A stretch of 64,000 nt of DNA from positions 24,893 through 88,892 of the forward strand of contig DAOUIF010000022.1 of NCBI GenBank assembly GCA_034423575.1, given 5' to 3'. Both the position numbers and the translations under genes were made by a program. This stretch comes from Bin87 sp034423575 (GTDB lineage: Bacteria; Chloroflexota; Dehalococcoidia; Lucifugimonadales; UBA3495). This document shows, one piece after another, positions 25,629 through 34,833 of this stretch; the first letter of the stretch is position 1, and the number at the start of each line of letters is the position of its first letter. Below the pieces are notes generated by a model. It saw nothing but the letters and a program-made list of their open reading frames with translations. It was not told the origin of the DNA and did not search any database.

Positions 25629-25900
25629 CGCGCTCTGTCCTCTCTAATCAGATCTACCGAGTTGAGCAGGTTCCCTGCCAGACGCGCGGCGATTTTATTC
25701 CTCAGCTCCCTGGCCTGGCGGATGTCCGCGAAATCAGGGTCGGTAGCGATCCGATTTTCGAGGTCCAGGTCGGATAACGGGTCGGCATTCGATGCGGCCG
25801 TCGAGACCTCCAGTTCCACCAGAACCGGCTGGCCTTCCGGCAATTCGGGGTCGGTGTCCAGTTCAATTGTTTTGCCTTTGACAACGCCGTTCAATCGCAT
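25625..25900 (-). CDS. Antitoxin of the VapC-like toxin
   Basis: A 91-residue protein with an N-terminal beta-ribbon (MRLNGVVKGKTIELD, then PELPEGQPVLVELEV), like the swapped-hairpin or DUF104-type DNA-binding ends of antitoxins, and a helical C-terminus (RELRNKIAARLAGNL) that should wrap the toxin. The second ATG of a pair (25900) is chosen because a GAGG lies six bases before it; the frame is open to 26089. Antitoxin plus PIN toxin in this order, with overlapping ends, supports a complete module. Confidence 0.75.
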   Translation of the reverse strand: MRLNGVVKGKTIELDTDPELPEGQPVLVELEVSTAASNADPLSDLDLENRIATDPDFADIRQARELRNKIAARLAGNLLNSVDLIREDRAR

Positions 25901-26204
25901 CATGAACCTCGTTATTGGTACAGGGTCATCCGGTCCTTGCGTCGGGGAGTTGATGCTCCCGCGGTATATGTACTCGCTGATTTTCGTTGGGTTACGGTTC
26001 CCATAGTCGGGCATCGGCGGTGATTTGTCCACACCCCTTACAGACCCCCTGACGTTCCTCGGCGTCGGTATGTGAATACACCCCGGCAAGCGCCGCCTTG
26101 ACCGCCCGTTGACCCGTGCTGTACTTTGCCGCTATCAGACCGGGCGCGGGTTTCGGGCGTCGGGTTTCGGCTTACATGCTCCCGGCAACGGATGAGGTAC
26201 ATAA

Positions 26205-27257
26205 ATGGACTTCGGAATCAACGCGAACTTCAACATCGGCAGCAACCCCACGCACACCGCGGCGTTTCAGGAAGCCTTCGAGGAAATCGACCTGGCCGAA
26301 GAGCTGGGGCTCGATACCGTGTGGCTGGGCGAGATGCACTTCAATCCCAACCGTTCGGTGCTGTCGGCTCCCATCATTGTCGCGACCGGCATTGCCACGC
26401 GAACCAAGAAGCTGCGCGTGGGCATGGCGGTGCAGGTGCTGCCGCTGATCCACCCGCTGCGCATCGCCGAGGAGACAGCCACCGTGGACCAGCTCAGCGA
26501 GGGCAGGTTCGAGCTGGGCGTGGGACGCAGCGGCAACGTGCGGGCCTATGACATCATGGGCATCGACTACGGCGAAAGCCGGGAACGCTTCCAGGAGGCG
26601 CTGGACATCATCCTCCAGGCCTGGTCCGGCGAGACCTTCTCCTACGAGGGCAAGTACAACACCATCACTAACGCCACACTGTCGCCGGTACCCTACCAGC
26701 AGCCGCACCCCAAAATCCGCATCGCGGCCAGCAGCGATGACAGCTTCGGGCGCATCGGCCGGCTGGGGCACCCCATCTTCCTGGGGCTGCGGACCATGGA
26801 CGTCGAGGACCTGAAGAGCAACCTCGAGGACTACAAGTCGGAGTGGAAGGCCGTAGGACATCCAGGCGAAGGTGGGGACATCAACGTGCGCGTGCCGATG
26901 TACATTGCCCCCAGCGACGCCGAGGCCATCGAGGAACCCAAAGAGAGCATCGAGGCTTTCTTCAGTCGCCAGAAGGAACTGTTCGAGTATTCCCTAGGCC
27001 GTGCCGGCGTCTCGGCGCCCGAGCGGCGCCGGGAACGCTACGAAAGGCTGGCCAACTCCACCTACGAGGACCTGCTGCAGACCCGGGTGGTATTCGGCAG
27101 CCCCGAGCGCGTCGTCGACCGCATCGCCGAGTTCCAGGATATGCTGGGCGTCACCGGCATAACCGCGGAACTCAACCCGGGCGGGTTCCTACCCAAGGAG
27201 GCGGTGCACCGCAGCCTCGAGCTGCTGACCCAGGAAGTGATGCCGGCGTTCAAGTAG
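26205..27257 (+). CDS. LLM-class flavin-dependent oxidoreductase, copy 2
   Basis: A 350-residue luciferase-family flavoprotein. Signature stretches are LAEELGLDTVWLGEMHF (about 30-46), TKKLRVGMAVQVLPLIHPLR (about 67-86), LSEGRFELGVGRSG (about 97-110) and ESRERFQEALDIIL. A C-terminal VVFGSPERVVDRIAEF segment is the usual flavin-phosphate end of the barrel. Monocistronic, bounded downstream by a family B repeat. Substrate unknown; similar enzymes oxygenate small organics. Confidence 0.9.
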   Translation: MDFGINANFNIGSNPTHTAAFQEAFEEIDLAEELGLDTVWLGEMHFNPNRSVLSAPIIVATGIATRTKKLRVGMAVQVLPLIHPLRIAEETATVDQLSEGRFELGVGRSGNVRAYDIMGIDYGESRERFQEALDIILQAWSGETFSYEGKYNTITNATLSPVPYQQPHPKIRIAASSDDSFGRIGRLGHPIFLGLRTMDVEDLKSNLEDYKSEWKAVGHPGEGGDINVRVPMYIAPSDAEAIEEPKESIEAFFSRQKELFEYSLGRAGVSAPERRRERYERLANSTYEDLLQTRVVFGSPERVVDRIAEFQDMLGVTGITAELNPGGFLPKEAVHRSLELLTQEVMPAFK

Positions 27258-27267
27258 CCCGGGGAAT

Positions 27268-27377
27268 CGTCAGAATCAGGATTTTCAAGATTTGAGGATT
27301 ACCCGGATTGGAACCGTTCCGTGACGCTCTCTTCCAATCCTGCCAAATCATAAAATCCCGTAAATCCTGATTCTGAC
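27268..27377. repeat. Dispersed inverted repeat family B, copy 3
   Basis: A near-complete reference copy: CGTCAGAATCAGGATTTTCA on the left, GATTGGAACCGTTCC in the middle and AAATCCTGATTCTGAC on the right. It sits 10 bases after a stop codon and 50 bases before the next gene. Confidence 0.92.
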
Positions 27378-27426
27378 AGCTTCTCAGCGACCATCGCCGA
27401 GGATTTTGAGAAGGAGGTGAAGGATC

Positions 27427-28878
27427 ATGCCAGCGCGCACCGGACAGGAATATATCGATGGCCTCCGGGACCGACCGCGGGAGGTGTGGATCGACGGGGA
27501 GTGCGTCAAGGACGTGACCAAGCACCCCGGCCTCGGCAACGGGGTGAAGGCGGTGGCGGCCCTGTACGACATGCAGCACGACCCTGATCTCCGGGAGGAA
27601 ATGACCTTCGCCTCGCCGAGCACCGGGGACCCGGTGGGCCTGTCGTTCCAGATACCGCGCACGGAGGAAGACCTGGTGCGCAAGCGGGAGATGATGTCGC
27701 GCTGGGCGTGGGCAAGCTGCGGCATGATGGGCCGCTCGCCGGACTTCATGAACTCCATATTCACCGCGTGGGCGGGCTCGGCGGACTACTTCGCCCAGGA
27801 CCGGCCGGAGTTCAAGAAGAACGTCCTCAACTACCACGAATTCCTGCGCGAGAACGACGTCACCCTCACCCACGCCCTGGTCAACCTGCAGCGCAGCCGC
27901 ACGCCGGCCGCGGCGGACAACCTGACCGAGGAAGTGGCGCTAACGGCCGTGAAGCAGACCGACGCCGGCCTGGTGGTCCGGGGCAGCCGCGTGCTGGCGA
28001 CCCTGGGCCCGATTTCGGACGAGATCGCCATCTATCCCGTGGCCAGCCACCGTCTGGCGGACGACGACTGGAAGCACTCCTTCTCCTTCTCCATCCCGTG
28101 CGACACTCCGGGCGTCAAGTTCCTGTGCCGGCAGAGCCTGGACCAGGGGCGGTCGCATTTCGACCACCCGCTGGGGTCGCGCTTCGAGGAGATGGACACC
28201 GTGGTGTTTTTCGACGACGTGCTGGTGCCGTGGGAGCGGGTCTTCCTGCTGGGCGACGTGGAACTGTGCAACAACTACGGCACGGGCACCATGTCCAACT
28301 CCCACACCGGCTACCAGGTTCTGAACCGCTGCGTGGTCAAGGCCGAGTTCATGCTGGGCCTGGCCGACCTGATGGTGGAAACGCTGGGCTCCGGCTCGAT
28401 CCCGCACATCCAGGAGCAGGTGGCCGAGATCATCACCTACCGGGACATGCTGCGGGCCTGTCTGCGCGCCGCCGAGGCCGACGCCAGGCCCAACCAGTAC
28501 GGGATGATGTGCCCGGCCATGGGCCCCATCCAGGCGGGGCGCACCCTGTTCGGCAGGACGCTGTATCCCCGCATGATTGAGATCGCGCAGTTGCTGGGCA
28601 CCAGCAGCCTGATGGCGCTGCCCGCCGAGGCGGACTTCAGCGCCGGCATCGCGCCCGAGGTCAATCACTACCTGGCCACCGACTCCAGCAGCGCGTGGGA
28701 CCGGTCCAAACTCTTCCACCTGGCGTGGGACGCTTCGTGCAGCTCGTTCAGCGGGCGGCAGGTGCTCTACGAGCGGATGTTTGGGGGCAACCCGGTGCGC
28801 AACGCCATGATGCTGTTCAACAACTACGACAAGGAACCCTTCCGACAGAAGGTGCAGGCGTTCCTGGATCAAGAGTAA
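27427..28878 (+). CDS. HpaB/PvcC-type FADH2-dependent aromatic monooxygenase, large subunit
   Basis: A 483-residue 4-hydroxyphenylacetate 3-hydroxylase family protein with an acyl-CoA-dehydrogenase-like fold. Family segments include RTGQEYIDGLRDRPREVW at the N-terminus, NYHEFLRENDVTLTHALVNL (about 138-157), FFDDVLVPWERVFL (about 258-271) and a C-terminal FAGR-equivalent CSSFSGRQVLYERMFGGNP. Such enzymes ortho-hydroxylate phenols with FADH2 from a separate reductase, not found here. A VOC-family gene follows 37 bases downstream, matching an order in which hydroxylation precedes ring cleavage. Confidence 0.92.
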   Translation: MPARTGQEYIDGLRDRPREVWIDGECVKDVTKHPGLGNGVKAVAALYDMQHDPDLREEMTFASPSTGDPVGLSFQIPRTEEDLVRKREMMSRWAWASCGMMGRSPDFMNSIFTAWAGSADYFAQDRPEFKKNVLNYHEFLRENDVTLTHALVNLQRSRTPAAADNLTEEVALTAVKQTDAGLVVRGSRVLATLGPISDEIAIYPVASHRLADDDWKHSFSFSIPCDTPGVKFLCRQSLDQGRSHFDHPLGSRFEEMDTVVFFDDVLVPWERVFLLGDVELCNNYGTGTMSNSHTGYQVLNRCVVKAEFMLGLADLMVETLGSGSIPHIQEQVAEIITYRDMLRACLRAAEADARPNQYGMMCPAMGPIQAGRTLFGRTLYPRMIEIAQLLGTSSLMALPAEADFSAGIAPEVNHYLATDSSSAWDRSKLFHLAWDASCSSFSGRQVLYERMFGGNPVRNAMMLFNNYDKEPFRQKVQAFLDQE

Positions 28879-28915
28879 TGGCCAACAGTCACACGTTGCA
28901 TTGGAGGGAATGAAG

Positions 28916-29395
28916 ATGTCGTACACACCGAAGCATCTGGGGCACCTGGTAATGCGGGTGCGGGACATGGAACGCTCGCTGGACTTCTACACCCGAGTGA
29001 TGGGACTGACCATCATGGAGCGGTCGCCCAGCGGGACGGTGTTCATGTCGGCCAACACCGAGAAGTCCCACGAGTTGGCGATACGCGCCATCGGCATGGA
29101 CGCCGGCGGGCCCGACCACAGCATCGTCGGGCAGGCGCACATGGCCTGGCAGATGGAGACCTTCGAGGACCTGCAGGAACTGTATGACCGGCTGCTGGAG
29201 AACAGCGTGCGGATCAATCGCATCAGCGACCACGGCGTGTCCCTGGGCGTCTACCTGCTGGACCCGGACGACAACGAGATCGAGGTCTATTACGAGATGC
29301 CGGCCTCGGAGTGGGAGCGGCATCCGGAGAAGGGCCTGTTCGGCGGTACCTTCCCGCAGAGGCTGCGAGACCCGGCGGTGGCTGGGGACGACTGA
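28916..29395 (+). CDS. VOC-family (type I extradiol dioxygenase / glyoxalase fold) protein
   Basis: A 159-residue vicinal-oxygen-chelate protein. LGHLVMRVRDMERSLDFYT opens the first beta-alpha-beta module. The metal triad can be placed as His10, His75 (GQAHMAW) and Glu123 (EIEVYYE). With a complete triad it may be a single-module extradiol dioxygenase or a related metalloenzyme. ATG 28916 is preferred over 28910 because GGAGG at 28903-28907 has the correct spacing. It probably acts with the HpaB-type monooxygenase just upstream; a terminator follows. Confidence 0.85.
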   Translation: MSYTPKHLGHLVMRVRDMERSLDFYTRVMGLTIMERSPSGTVFMSANTEKSHELAIRAIGMDAGGPDHSIVGQAHMAWQMETFEDLQELYDRLLENSVRINRISDHGVSLGVYLLDPDDNEIEVYYEMPASEWERHPEKGLFGGTFPQRLRDPAVAGDD

Positions 29396-29420
29396 TCTTG
29401 CGAACCAGGTTTCCTGACAC

Positions 29421-29455
29421 AAGGCTGGATGGTGATCGCGTCATCCAGCCTTTTT
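29421..29455 (+). terminator. Intrinsic terminator after the VOC gene
   Basis: AAGGCTGGATG and CATCCAGCCTT form an 11-pair stem with a ten-base loop, followed by TTT. It closes the HpaB-VOC operon. Confidence 0.88.
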
Positions 29456-29489
29456 GATGACGTTAGCTAAAGTCCGGGTATTCGAGCGC

Positions 29490-29939
29490 CTAAACTGTTG
29501 CCAGGTTTTCGGCGTCATCAATGTAGGCAACGGTTTCCCGGATGCGGCGTTCGGTCTGGCTGTTGCAGTAACCGGAATAGAAGCACATGCCGTGCAGGTG
29601 GCATATACGGCTGTAATAGCGGCCTTGGAGCGCTTGAGCTTGCGGTGTGACGCGGCAAAGATCGTCCAACAGATCCGTGGTGGCCGCAGTGGTGGTAGGT
29701 TCCTCGCCGGTATGGGCGAGAATCAGCGCGTCGGTGGCGCGCTTGGTGGCACACCAGGCCTTCTCGGCAGCGCCGCGCATGTCGCCGGCTTCCAGGCGTT
29801 CGATGGCTTGGGACTGGACCTGTCGGGCATCCGCGAATAGCTCAGCAGCGCGGTGTTGGTGATTGCTGGAGGTTGGTCTGGCTCCCGGGTCGCTCCGGAT
29901 ATGGTCTATGTTACCAGCCGGCAGTTTGCAACGACGCAC
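29490..29939 (-). CDS. PaREP1/HEPN-like small helical protein
   Basis: A 149-residue helical protein. The block GDMRGAAEKAWCATKRATDA, then LILAHTG (about 54-80), matches the PaREP1/HEPN-like family, in which a D-x-R-x-A-A-E-K-x-W helix is diagnostic. The last part (GRYYSRICHLHGMCFYSGYC) is rich in Tyr and Cys. It starts at GTG. Family members are common in thermophilic archaea and some bacteria; function is unknown, with RNA binding or RNase activity suspected. No partner gene is adjacent. Confidence 0.65.
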   Translation of the reverse strand: MRRCKLPAGNIDHIRSDPGARPTSSNHQHRAAELFADARQVQSQAIERLEAGDMRGAAEKAWCATKRATDALILAHTGEEPTTTAATTDLLDDLCRVTPQAQALQGRYYSRICHLHGMCFYSGYCNSQTERRIRETVAYIDDAENLATV

Positions 29940-29972
29940 GCAAGTTGCTGAACGGGCGCACGCGCGTCCGAG

Positions 29973-30440
29973 CTAGCCCCCATCCACCTCGATGACGCAG
30001 TCGCAGATGACGGCCGTGTTGCCGGGCATGGCGGCCATGCCGGGGGCGGAGCGGGCGTGGCGGCCGCGGTCGCCGTACAGGGCCACGAACAGGTCGGACG
30101 CGCCGTCGACGACGCGGGCCTGCTGGGTGAACGAAGGATCGCTGTTGACCATGCCCACCACCTTGAGGATGCGGGTGACCCGGTCGAGGTCCCCCAGTTC
30201 GGCCTTCATCCGGGACAGCAGGTTGAGGGCGGCCCACCGCGCGGCCTCGTAGCCCTGGTCCACGGTCAGATCGGCACCCAGCTTGCCGGATATGCCCTCT
30301 CCGGTGGCGAGGCGGGAGCCGACGCCGGCCAGCCACATGACGTTGCCGCTGCGGGCGAGCGGCAGGTAGTTGCCCACCGGATCGGGCGGCGGCGGCAGTT
30401 CGTAACCCAGCTCGGTCAGCTTTGCTTCAACTTCGGCCAT
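29973..30440 (-). CDS. RidA (YjgF/YER057c/UK114) family protein
   Basis: A 155-residue RidA-fold protein. MAEVEAKLTELGYELPPPP is the usual lead of this Rid subgroup, WLAGVGSRL starts the core, and the C-terminal GRHARSAPGMAAMPGNTAV contains the family Arg. The canonical Glu near the end is not clear (ICDCVIEV), so enamine/imine deaminase activity is uncertain. The PPOX gene lies 23 bases upstream on the same strand, so the two probably form an operon. Confidence 0.88.
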   Translation of the reverse strand: MAEVEAKLTELGYELPPPPDPVGNYLPLARSGNVMWLAGVGSRLATGEGISGKLGADLTVDQGYEAARWAALNLLSRMKAELGDLDRVTRILKVVGMVNSDPSFTQQARVVDGASDLFVALYGDRGRHARSAPGMAAMPGNTAVICDCVIEVDGG

Positions 30441-30463
30441 GTTGGTCGTGTCTCCTGTCAGGC

Positions 30464-31072
30464 TCAGTAGAGCCGTTCCCGGTTGGCCTCGTCCTCGTCG
30501 GCGTCGATCTCCCGGGCGTCGGCGCCGGCGATCTGGTCGGCAAGCACCTGCCCGTAGGTGGGGTAGGACTTCCGGTCGATCTGCGCGTCGGCGTCCCAGA
30601 TGCGTCCTCGGATGAGCGCGCGACCGCAGTGCAGGAACGCCTCATCCACGGTGACCTTCAGGCCCGAGAGCGGCGCCTTGCCGGCCACGGTCAGCGGCTC
30701 CAGGAGTTCCGCGTCGGTGGTGATCTCCGCCTTCCCCTTGACCCGCAGCGTCTCGTTCATGCCCGGGACGAAGAACAGCAGGCCCACGCCGGGATTGTCC
30801 ACGATGTTCTGCAGCGAGTCGACTTGGTTGTTGCCCGGGCGGTCGGGCAGCAGCAGCGTCCGGTCGTCCAGCACCTTGACGAAGCCCGGCGGGTCGCCCC
30901 GGGGCGATGCGTCGGCCTGGCCCTCGGCGTTGCTGGAACTGAGCACGCAGAAGGGCGACAGTTCGATGAAGTTCCGGCAGTGCACGTCCAGGTGGTCCAG
31001 CACCTTCTGGGCGGCCCGGGGAGCCGGCGGCCGGTAGACCTCGCGCAGTTCGGCATCGTTGGTAACCGCCAT
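30464..31072 (-). CDS. PPOX-class FMN-binding split-barrel protein
   Basis: A 202-residue pyridoxamine-phosphate-oxidase-like flavoprotein. It has HCRNFIELSPFCVLSSSN (about 31-48), ADASPRGDPPGFVKVLDD, LLLPDRPGNNQVDSLQNI (about 73-90) and GLLFFVPGMNETLRVKGKA, the pattern of the larger FMN-dependent PPOX subgroup. The start at 31072 follows a GAGGTG six bases upstream; a second in-frame ATG exists at 31084. Likely co-transcribed with the downstream RidA gene. Reaction unknown. Confidence 0.85.
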   Translation of the reverse strand: MAVTNDAELREVYRPPAPRAAQKVLDHLDVHCRNFIELSPFCVLSSSNAEGQADASPRGDPPGFVKVLDDRTLLLPDRPGNNQVDSLQNIVDNPGVGLLFFVPGMNETLRVKGKAEITTDAELLEPLTVAGKAPLSGLKVTVDEAFLHCGRALIRGRIWDADAQIDRKSYPTYGQVLADQIAGADAREIDADEDEANRERLY

Positions 31073-31182
31073 GACGCACCTCACGCAGTCGGTTAACGCA
31101 TTGTTAACGTTGTTGTGCGCGGATGGTAAACGGTCGGCGGCTGTCGTGGCAAGGCTTGGCGGGTCGCACGGTTACTCGGTGA

Positions 31183-31273
31183 GTCATCGCGAGGAACGAA
31201 GTGACGTGGCGATCTCGTTCCAGCAACGACCATGTTCACCTCGACGAGATTGCCGCGCTTCGCTCGCAATGAC
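31183..31273. repeat. Dispersed palindromic repeat family A, copy 3
   Basis: Left GTCATCGCGAGGAACGAAGT, right CGCTTCGCTCGCAATGAC, inner GGCGATCTCGTT / CGAGATTGCC. It lies between divergent genes. Confidence 0.9.
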
Positions 31274-31371
31274 ACCCTTGTGGCTAAGGGTCAGGTTACC
31301 GACACCTCGCGGTCGGAGGCGGTGGGACGGCTATGTTACGATGCCCGAAAATCTGCGACAGGAGTACCATC

Positions 31372-32466
31372 ATGGCCGACAAGATTCGCCTGGGCATCAT
31401 CGGCGCCAACATCCACCGGGGATGGGCCGTACGTTCGCACCTGCCCGCCGTGGTCGCCAGTCCCGAATTTGAACTCACCGCCGTGTGCACCACCCGCATG
31501 GAGAGCGCCGAGGAATCGCGCGAGAAATTCGGCGCGCGCCTGGCGTTCGACGATTACCACGCCATGGTGGTCCACCCCGAGATCGACGCCGTGGCCGTGA
31601 GCTTGCGGGTGCCGAACCACTACGACCCCACCGTGGCGGCCATCAACGCCGGCAAGCACGTCTACGTAGAATGGCCCCTGGGCCGCACCACGGAGGAGGC
31701 CCAGGAAATGGCCGATCTGGCGCGCTCCGCTGGCGTGCGCAACATCGTCGGCCTGCAGGCCCGGGCCAATCCGGCGCTGCTGTACCTGCGGGACCTGGTT
31801 GCCGACGGCTACGTGGGCGAGGTGATGTCGTGCCACGTACGCCGCATCTCCGGCGGCTCGCTCACGCGCCAGTCCGACCGGACGTGGCAGCGTGACCGGG
31901 AGCTGGGCGCGCACACGCTGACCATCACCTTCGGGCACACCATCGATGTCCTGCGCATGGTCGTCGGCGATTTCAGCCACGTGTCCACGGTGGTGAGCAC
32001 GCAGGCCAACCAGTGGTTCGAGTCGGACACCAACCAGATGGTGGACGTGACCTCACCGGACAACGTGCTGGTCAGCGGCCGGCTGGTGAACGGCGCGGTG
32101 GCCTCGGCGCACGTCGCCAGCAACCCCTGGGTGGACAGCGGCTACCTGATGGAGATCCACGGCCGGGAGGGTACCCTGATCGCCACGTCCGACGACACGC
32201 CCAACCACGAGGGCGTGAGTCTGCGGGGCTCGAGGGGCAGCGACCCGCTGGAAGACCTGCCGGTGCCGCCGAAGTACACCTTCGTGCTGGAGGGCATGCC
32301 CCACGGCGCGCCGTACACCGTCGGGCAGATGTACTACCAGTTCGGAGAGGCCATCCGCAACGGCGCCGACTGCCAGCCCGATTTCGACGAGGCGGTACGG
32401 CTGCACCGGTTGATCGACGGCATACAGGAGGCGTCGGACACGGGGCGGGAGGTGGCGCTAGGGTAG
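31372..32466 (+). CDS. Gfo/Idh/MocA-family NAD(P)-dependent oxidoreductase, paralog 1
   Basis: A 364-residue dehydrogenase. The N-terminal Rossmann domain has IRLGIIGANIHRGW. The family EKP lysine motif reads VEWPLGRT near residues 99-106, so the usual Lys is replaced by Trp, as also in the paralog at 43264-44364. The C-terminal alpha/beta domain follows (GEVMSCHVRRISGG, then MEIHGREGTLI). ATG 31372 has AGGAG upstream. Members oxidise sugars, inositols or related polyols; loss of the motif Lys may change chemistry. Standalone. Confidence 0.9.
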   Translation: MADKIRLGIIGANIHRGWAVRSHLPAVVASPEFELTAVCTTRMESAEESREKFGARLAFDDYHAMVVHPEIDAVAVSLRVPNHYDPTVAAINAGKHVYVEWPLGRTTEEAQEMADLARSAGVRNIVGLQARANPALLYLRDLVADGYVGEVMSCHVRRISGGSLTRQSDRTWQRDRELGAHTLTITFGHTIDVLRMVVGDFSHVSTVVSTQANQWFESDTNQMVDVTSPDNVLVSGRLVNGAVASAHVASNPWVDSGYLMEIHGREGTLIATSDDTPNHEGVSLRGSRGSDPLEDLPVPPKYTFVLEGMPHGAPYTVGQMYYQFGEAIRNGADCQPDFDEAVRLHRLIDGIQEASDTGREVALG

Positions 32467-32723
32467 TCGCCGGCGACTTTGCGACCGAGCGCGCATGTTT
32501 CGGCGATGCTGTTGCACGCGGTGGTCGTTGCGCCACCGCTATTTTCCCGGTTGCGCGGGTGGCATAGTGCATTGTCCACTACGCCGTTTGACCGCGGACG
32601 CACACCCTGTGCCGTGCGTGCTGACTAAGCGCTGACCGTGCTAGGGCGCGAAGAGGGCAGCGTTTGGTATAAACTCGGATCGTCTCACGACGCTTCCATG
32701 GCGTTCATCCAAGGTTTAGTTCA

Positions 32724-34058
32724 ATGGCAACAACCATCTTAGGTAATCCAAATCAGCTGAGGGAAGATGATAGGGCGGTCCATGACTGGTACCGCTTTGT
32801 GCAGTCATTTCCACCGCATTTGGTTCGGACCTACCTGCATCGGTTTGGCATCGGATCGGGGCATGTAGTACTGGATCCATTCTGCGGATCCGGCACGACC
32901 TTGGTCGAATGCAAGAAAAATGGGATAGCCAGCATCGGAATGGACTCGCATCCGATGGCCTATCTCGCGAGTTCGGTGAAGGTCGATTGGACGGCCGACG
33001 ATGAAACCATTTTGGACTATATCCGAACTGTGGAGCAGTCCTACGAAAAGTCGTCGTCGGTGCCGGGCGTTTCGTCATTGCCCCTGTTTGAGTCCGATTG
33101 GTCAAACTCCCTATCGGGGCAAGTCGGTGATCAAGTTTCCAAATTACTAATCAAAAACTCCATCAGTCCAGAGCCTGCTAGAAAGGCATTGGCGCTGCTG
33201 GAGAAGATTGACGAACACGGCAACGATCCACTCCGCCGATATGGCCGGCTGGCGTTGGCGGACGCATTAGTAAACGGCGTCGGCAATTTGAAATTTGGTC
33301 CCGAGGTAGGGGTAGGCAAGGTTAGAGAAGATGCGCCCGTCCTGTCGGCTTGGGCCCAACGTATGCGAAGGATGGCCTACGATATCAGCAGCCTCAGCTG
33401 TCGCTCACGAGTCCATTCTCATATCTTCCGAAGTGATGCTCGGCACGTGGGCAAGGTTCTTGAACCCAATTCGGTGGACGCCGTTATAACATCCCCACCT
33501 TACCCGAACGAAAAAGATTACACTCGGACCACGCGATTGGAATCGGTGCTTTTGGGCCTTATCAGCAGCCGTCAAGAACTTCGGCAGGTCAAACAAGACT
33601 TACTCAGGTCCAATACCAGGGGGGTGTATAAGGCAGACGACGATGATCAGGCTGTTGTCGGTTTCCCGCGAGTTGTGGACATCGCAGATTCAATCGAGCG
33701 TCGTCGCGTCGAACTGGGCAAGACCTCCGGCTTCGAACGTCTATACCCCAGGGTAACTCTCCTGTATTTCGGTGGAATGTTGAAGCACTTAGCCTCGTTG
33801 CGTAACGTCCTCCGACCAGGTGCAAAACTAGCCTATGTTGTCGGTGATCAAGCGTCGTTTCTGCGCGTAATGATCCCCACGGGCCAGATTCTGGCGGATA
33901 TCGCAGAGTCATTAGGATACCATGTCACAAATATCGATCTCTTCCGCACAAGGTTTTCGACCGCAACCGGCGACAATCTCCGCGAGGAGGTCGTCCTGAT
34001 GGAGTGGACCGAGGATCGATCAAGAGGCTTCGCCGATGGCCAGCCCAAGCAGATATGA
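32724..34058 (+). CDS. Type II DNA methyltransferase (N4-cytosine/N6-adenine)
   Basis: A 444-residue amino-methyltransferase. Motif I DPFCGSGTTL at 51-60 binds SAM and catalytic motif IV TSPPYPNEKDY is at 256-266. About 195 residues lie between them, giving the order I - variable region - IV of the alpha class. The end overlaps the next gene by 23 bases, a restriction endonuclease candidate. By eye the codons are richer in A and T than flanking genes, indicating transfer. An extended -10-like TGGTATAAA lies at 32666-32674. Recognition sequence unknown. Confidence 0.88.
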   Translation: MATTILGNPNQLREDDRAVHDWYRFVQSFPPHLVRTYLHRFGIGSGHVVLDPFCGSGTTLVECKKNGIASIGMDSHPMAYLASSVKVDWTADDETILDYIRTVEQSYEKSSSVPGVSSLPLFESDWSNSLSGQVGDQVSKLLIKNSISPEPARKALALLEKIDEHGNDPLRRYGRLALADALVNGVGNLKFGPEVGVGKVREDAPVLSAWAQRMRRMAYDISSLSCRSRVHSHIFRSDARHVGKVLEPNSVDAVITSPPYPNEKDYTRTTRLESVLLGLISSRQELRQVKQDLLRSNTRGVYKADDDDQAVVGFPRVVDIADSIERRRVELGKTSGFERLYPRVTLLYFGGMLKHLASLRNVLRPGAKLAYVVGDQASFLRVMIPTGQILADIAESLGYHVTNIDLFRTRFSTATGDNLREEVVLMEWTEDRSRGFADGQPKQI

Positions 34059-34833
34059 GCGAATATTGACCAAAGTTTTCCTGGACAAATTTGTCGAAGG
34101 AGCTGAACGGGTCGATTTCGTCCGCCAAGACCTTATTGATGCCGCGGATCAATTGGAGATGCGCAGGCCCAGTAATTTCTCTGATGTCACCTACAGCTTC
34201 CGATACCGGCGGGTTAACCCTCCTGAAATCGCCGAAACCGAACCCGAAGGCAAGAAATGGATCATTCGCGGAACGGGAAGAGGTACGTACCAATTCGCTT
34301 TGGTATCCGCTGCGCCGATCACGCCGAACCCTAACCTGGCGATCACCAAAATTCCGGACGCGACGCCTGGCATCGTGATGTGGCATGCCGTGAGCGATGA
34401 GCAAGCATTGCTGGCACGGGTTCGATACAATCGTTTGGTGGACGTGTTTTTGGGAATAACTTGCTATTCCTTGCAAAATCATTTGAGGACGTCTGTTACC
34501 AATATCGGTCAAGTGGAAACCGACGAAGTGTATGTTGGAATTGACAGACGCGGCGCACATTATGTGATACCGGTGCAGGCCAAATCGGAACGGGACGAGG
34601 TGGGCAGAGTGCAGTTGGAGCAGGATGCTGCGCTCTGCGCAGAAAAATGGGGTTCGCTGATCTGCCGACCGATAGCGGCCCAGACGATGGCAGACGACGT
34701 CATTGCTCTGTTCGAGTTTGAATTGCAAGACGATGAGGTCAAGATTATCTCCGAAAAACACTACCAACTCGTTGACCCTGACAGCATGACGGACGAGGAT
34801 TTGCGCCAATATAGTCAACGGCCAATCGACTAG
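34036..34833 (+). CDS. Putative type II restriction endonuclease
   Basis: A 265-residue protein overlapping the methyltransferase gene. Its C-terminal half has a PD-(D/E)xK-like core: acidic Asp163/Glu164 in TDEVYVGID, then a strand ending VIPVQAKS (Gln181, Lys183), then RVQLEQD. This spacing is that of many type II nucleases. The N-terminal part (about 1-130) is unrecognised and may read the DNA site. Coupling to a methyltransferase and the shared A+T-rich codon use support a complete restriction-modification unit. No known endonuclease was recognised by name. Confidence 0.72.
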   Translation: MASPSRYERILTKVFLDKFVEGAERVDFVRQDLIDAADQLEMRRPSNFSDVTYSFRYRRVNPPEIAETEPEGKKWIIRGTGRGTYQFALVSAAPITPNPNLAITKIPDATPGIVMWHAVSDEQALLARVRYNRLVDVFLGITCYSLQNHLRTSVTNIGQVETDEVYVGIDRRGAHYVIPVQAKSERDEVGRVQLEQDAALCAEKWGSLICRPIAAQTMADDVIALFEFELQDDEVKIISEKHYQLVDPDSMTDEDLRQYSQRPID

